The notes beneath the pieces were generated by a model. That model had not been told where the DNA came from, made no database searches, and saw only the letters and a program-made list of their open reading frames with translations. DNA of 35,610 nucleotides. It comes from Weissella confusa (GTDB lineage Bacteria > Bacillota > Bacilli > Lactobacillales > Lactobacillaceae). The stretch is from contig JACSZT010000023.1 in NCBI GenBank assembly GCA_014332815.1, forward strand, positions 1-35,610. The letters run 5' to 3'. The translations under genes and the position numbers were made by a program. Shown piece by piece: positions 34,148-35,610 of the stretch. How positions within the stretch are numbered: the first letter of the stretch is position 1; each line of letters starts with the position of its first letter.

Positions 34148-34417
34148 TTAAAATTGTGGATTAGTGACGTTAGTTGAACCGTTATTATTTGATTCAGTTT
34201 CGTTGTTAGAATGAACTGAATCATCAGATGAAATTTGAGACCCTAACAACGAACCAAGTTCTGCGATTTTTTCTTTCGTAAAATCAGAATAATCAAGGTT
34301 AGAGTTCTTGATTATTTCACGACCTAAATTGCGCTCAATTTTTTCTTTTTCAAGTCGAATTTTATTATTCAACTTTTCAAGACGTTCTTGTTGCTTTTCT
34401 AAGTTGCTTAAAGCCAT
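34148..34417 (-). CDS. MobC-like relaxosome accessory protein
   Basis: An 89-residue protein beginning LSNLEKQQERLEKLNNKIRL, a long coiled-coil helix, then NLGREIIKNSNLDYSDFTKE and a polar Ser/Asn-rich tail. Size, coiled coil and divergent position next to oriT and a MobQ relaxase fit the small MobC-type accessory proteins of Gram-positive plasmids. The start at 34417 is preferred over a longer reading from 34579: it has GGGGGT upstream and a promoter at 34461-34489, and the longer form begins inside oriT with a stretch that looks untranslated. Confidence 0.75.
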   Translation of the reverse strand: MALSNLEKQQERLEKLNNKIRLEKEKIERNLGREIIKNSNLDYSDFTKEKIAELGSLLGSQISSDDSVHSNNETESNNNGSTNVTNPQF

Positions 34418-34460
34418 GATTTTACCCCCGCTATTTTCAAATCGACCATTTGTTAAATTC

Positions 34461-34489
34461 ATGATAGCAAATCCATGAAAAACAGTCAA
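34461..34489 (-). promoter_or_regulatory. Promoter of the minus-strand mobilization pair
   Basis: On the minus strand: TTGACT (34484-34489), a 17-base spacer, then TATCAT (34461-34466). Transcription starts near 34455 and reads the two accessory genes. It lies about 80 bases from the nick site, so relaxosome proteins bound at oriT could influence it. Confidence 0.78.
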
Positions 34490-34569
34490 CAAAAAATTGA
34501 AAAACACCCCAAAAACAGGTAGAATAAACTTACAGTAAACGGGAATCTTACAAGCGAGTGAAACGAGCA

Positions 34570-34607
34570 GTAAGCGCACTTACACATCAAGCCTAAACGG
34601 TTGATGT
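34570..34607 (-). other. oriT: Origin of transfer (oriT), IncQ/pSK41-type nick region
   Basis: Read on the minus strand, a 7-bp stem-loop ACATCAA-10 bases-TTGATGT (34607-34584) is followed directly by GTAAGTGCGCTTAC (34583-34570). This matches the stem-loop plus TAAGTGCGC nick core of RSF1010-type and Gram-positive MobQ oriTs. The nick should fall near the end of TAAGTGCG on the minus strand. The relaxase gene starts about 90 bases away. With this polarity the minus strand enters the recipient from 34.57 kb toward lower coordinates, EPS region early and transfer genes last. CTTACA recurs at 34527, 34549 and 34579. Confidence 0.85.
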
Positions 34608-34692
34608 AATTGCTCAAATAATCGTGTATTAGAAGCCGTTCCGGCAACTGAAAAAATAAAAGGAAAAACAACAGGAAAGGGGGATATTCAAA

Positions 34693-35610
34693 ATGGCTAT
34701 TTTTCACATGAACTTTAAAAACATTAGTGCCGGAGACGGACGAAGTGCCGTTGCTAGTGCTAGTTACAGAAGTGGCGAAGTTCTTTACCGAGACGCTGAT
34801 GAAAAAAACTATGAATATCCCCGTGTTGTAAAGCCAGAAACTTTTATTATGTTGCCTGAAAATGCACCAGAGTGGGCTAGTGATAGAGAGCGTTTGTGGA
34901 ATGAAGTTGAAGCAAAAGAAAACAAGGCTAACTCACGTTACGCAAAGGAATTTAATATTGCGCTACCGGTTGAATTGAGTGATGAAGAACAACGTGAGTT
35001 GTTGACTAATTATATTCAAGAAACTTTTGTAGATTCAGGTATGGTTGCAGACGTAGCAATTCACAGAGACCACCCAGAGAATCCGCACGCACACGTTATG
35101 CTGACAAACCGACCATTTAACGCAGACGGTACGTGGGGACAAAAGGCAAAGACTGAATATATTCTTGACGAAAACGGTAACAAAACAAGAACCGAACAAG
35201 GCAATATCCGACAACGAAAAGTTTGGCTTGTCGATTGGGATAAGCCGGGGAAAGTTGATGAGTGGCGTGGACAGTGGGCGCAAGTCGTAAATCAATATTT
35301 TGAACTCAAAAAAATGCCTGATCGTATTAGCGAAAAGACATTGAAGGAGCAAGGTATTGAATTGCCAGCCACAAAGCACGTTGGCGTTAATAATCAAGCC
35401 GAAGAACGAGCAGAGTATAACGAGCTTGTTAAGGAGCAACGAAGCAATTTGTCACGCCAAGAAAACGTTGACGAAAAAATTGTTGCGGAGCGCCGCTTAA
35501 TTGCTTTGAAGGAACACATGAGCTTTAAGGAAAAGGGACAAGTCGCTAAGCTAGGTAAAGAACTACAAACTTATATCGAAATCGACCAATTGCGAGATAA
35601 GCAACGTATG
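34693..35610 (+). CDS. mobA: MobQ relaxase, N-terminal catalytic part (runs off the window end)
   Basis: The open frame begins at ATG 34693 (AGGAAAGGGGG upstream) and is open to the last base, continuing at base 1 of the window. The protein starts MAIFHMNFKNIS; motif I has Tyr25 in SAVASASYRSGE, the likely nucleophile that nicks oriT and becomes bound to DNA. Motif III is HRDHPENPHAH, with His124, His132 and His134 for metal binding. The tyrosine position and the 8- and 2-residue histidine spacing agree with MobA of RSF1010. It sits beside a matching oriT and leads the transfer region. Confidence 0.96.
   Translation, partial: MAIFHMNFKNISAGDGRSAVASASYRSGEVLYRDADEKNYEYPRVVKPETFIMLPENAPEWASDRERLWNEVEAKENKANSRYAKEFNIALPVELSDEEQRELLTNYIQETFVDSGMVADVAIHRDHPENPHAHVMLTNRPFNADGTWGQKAKTEYILDENGNKTRTEQGNIRQRKVWLVDWDKPGKVDEWRGQWAQVVNQYFELKKMPDRISEKTLKEQGIELPATKHVGVNNQAEERAEYNELVKEQRSNLSRQENVDEKIVAERRLIALKEHMSFKEKGQVAKLGKELQTYIEIDQLRDKQRM
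35463..35610 (+). repeat. Terminal redundancy: exact copy of bases 1-148
   Basis: The last 148 bases are identical to the first 148 and both lie in the same frame of the relaxase gene. This is the mark of a circular molecule written out linearly. The non-redundant length is 35,462 bp. Confidence 0.97.

Noticed and set aside
34418..34579. N-terminal extension of the MobC-like protein
   Set aside because: It would begin within oriT, upstream of the only good promoter, and is hydrophobic and unlike the rest; the start at 34417 has a proper ribosome site.
35035..35439. 134-residue - ORF
   Set aside because: Opposite the relaxase catalytic region, which has clear family motifs on +.

Overview
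The window is one complete circular conjugative plasmid of a lactic acid bacterium, cut open inside its relaxase gene. The first 148 bases are repeated exactly as the last 148 (1-148 = 35463-35610), so the closed molecule is 35,462 bp and the relaxase is read 34693-35462 then 1-1273. Low-GC Gram-positive promoters and strong Shine-Dalgarno sites, a Trs/Tra-type Gram-positive transfer cluster, an LtrC-type ArdC protein and a Lactobacillaceae-style EPS cluster point to Lactobacillales. Weissella, Leuconostoc or a lactobacillus are the likeliest hosts, with Weissella a guess from protein style. GC content was not computed.

Layout. (a) oriT and relaxosome, 33.8-35.5 kb and 0-1.3 kb: two small divergent accessory genes, an IncQ/pSK41-type nick region with its stem-loop, and a MobQ relaxase. 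(b) Transfer cluster, 1.3-15.5 kb, all on +: HTH regulator, pilin-like CagC protein, VirB3-like protein, TrsD, VirB4 ATPase, TrsF, two-domain cell-wall hydrolase, VirB8-like protein, anchored thioredoxin, VirD4 coupling protein; then a second unit with an RHH regulator, a small exported protein, a VirB6-like protein, topoisomerase III and a membrane protein. Both units start with the same operator type (TGCAC-N4-GTGC) at an extended -10 promoter. (c) 15.5-17.6 kb: a 23-bp perfect palindrome, a small protein and an ArdC/LtrC-type ssDNA-binding metallopeptidase-like protein. (d) 17.7-18.86 kb: no protein gene, but an antisense RNA gene, an attenuator-like terminator, a large folded RNA and a 34-bp repeat array. 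(e) 18.86-19.9 kb: ParA and an RHH partner. (f) 20.1-20.6 kb: a scar made of an IS3-family transposase remnant joined to the last codons of a second, divergent relaxase. (g) 20.7-33.15 kb: a nearly complete Wzx/Wzy-type exopolysaccharide cluster. (h) 33.15-33.83 kb: AT-rich DNA without genes.

Working together, the relaxase nicks the minus strand at oriT, VirD4 feeds the nucleoprotein to the VirB4/VirB6/VirB3-like channel, and the hydrolase opens the wall. The nick polarity means DNA enters the recipient from 34.57 kb downward, with the transfer genes last. ParA/RHH with the repeats form the partition system. The EPS genes make a cell-surface polysaccharide that would be carried between strains.

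The most striking point is what is missing. No replication initiator gene can be recognised anywhere on the closed circle. The place where one would be expected, between ArdC and ParA, holds a two-hairpin antisense RNA, an attenuator and a structured RNA of about 0.6 kb. Either this is an RNA-based replicon, or it is a plasmid-borne large ornate RNA (ROOL/GOLLD-like) and replication is done another way, for example by the relaxase at oriT.
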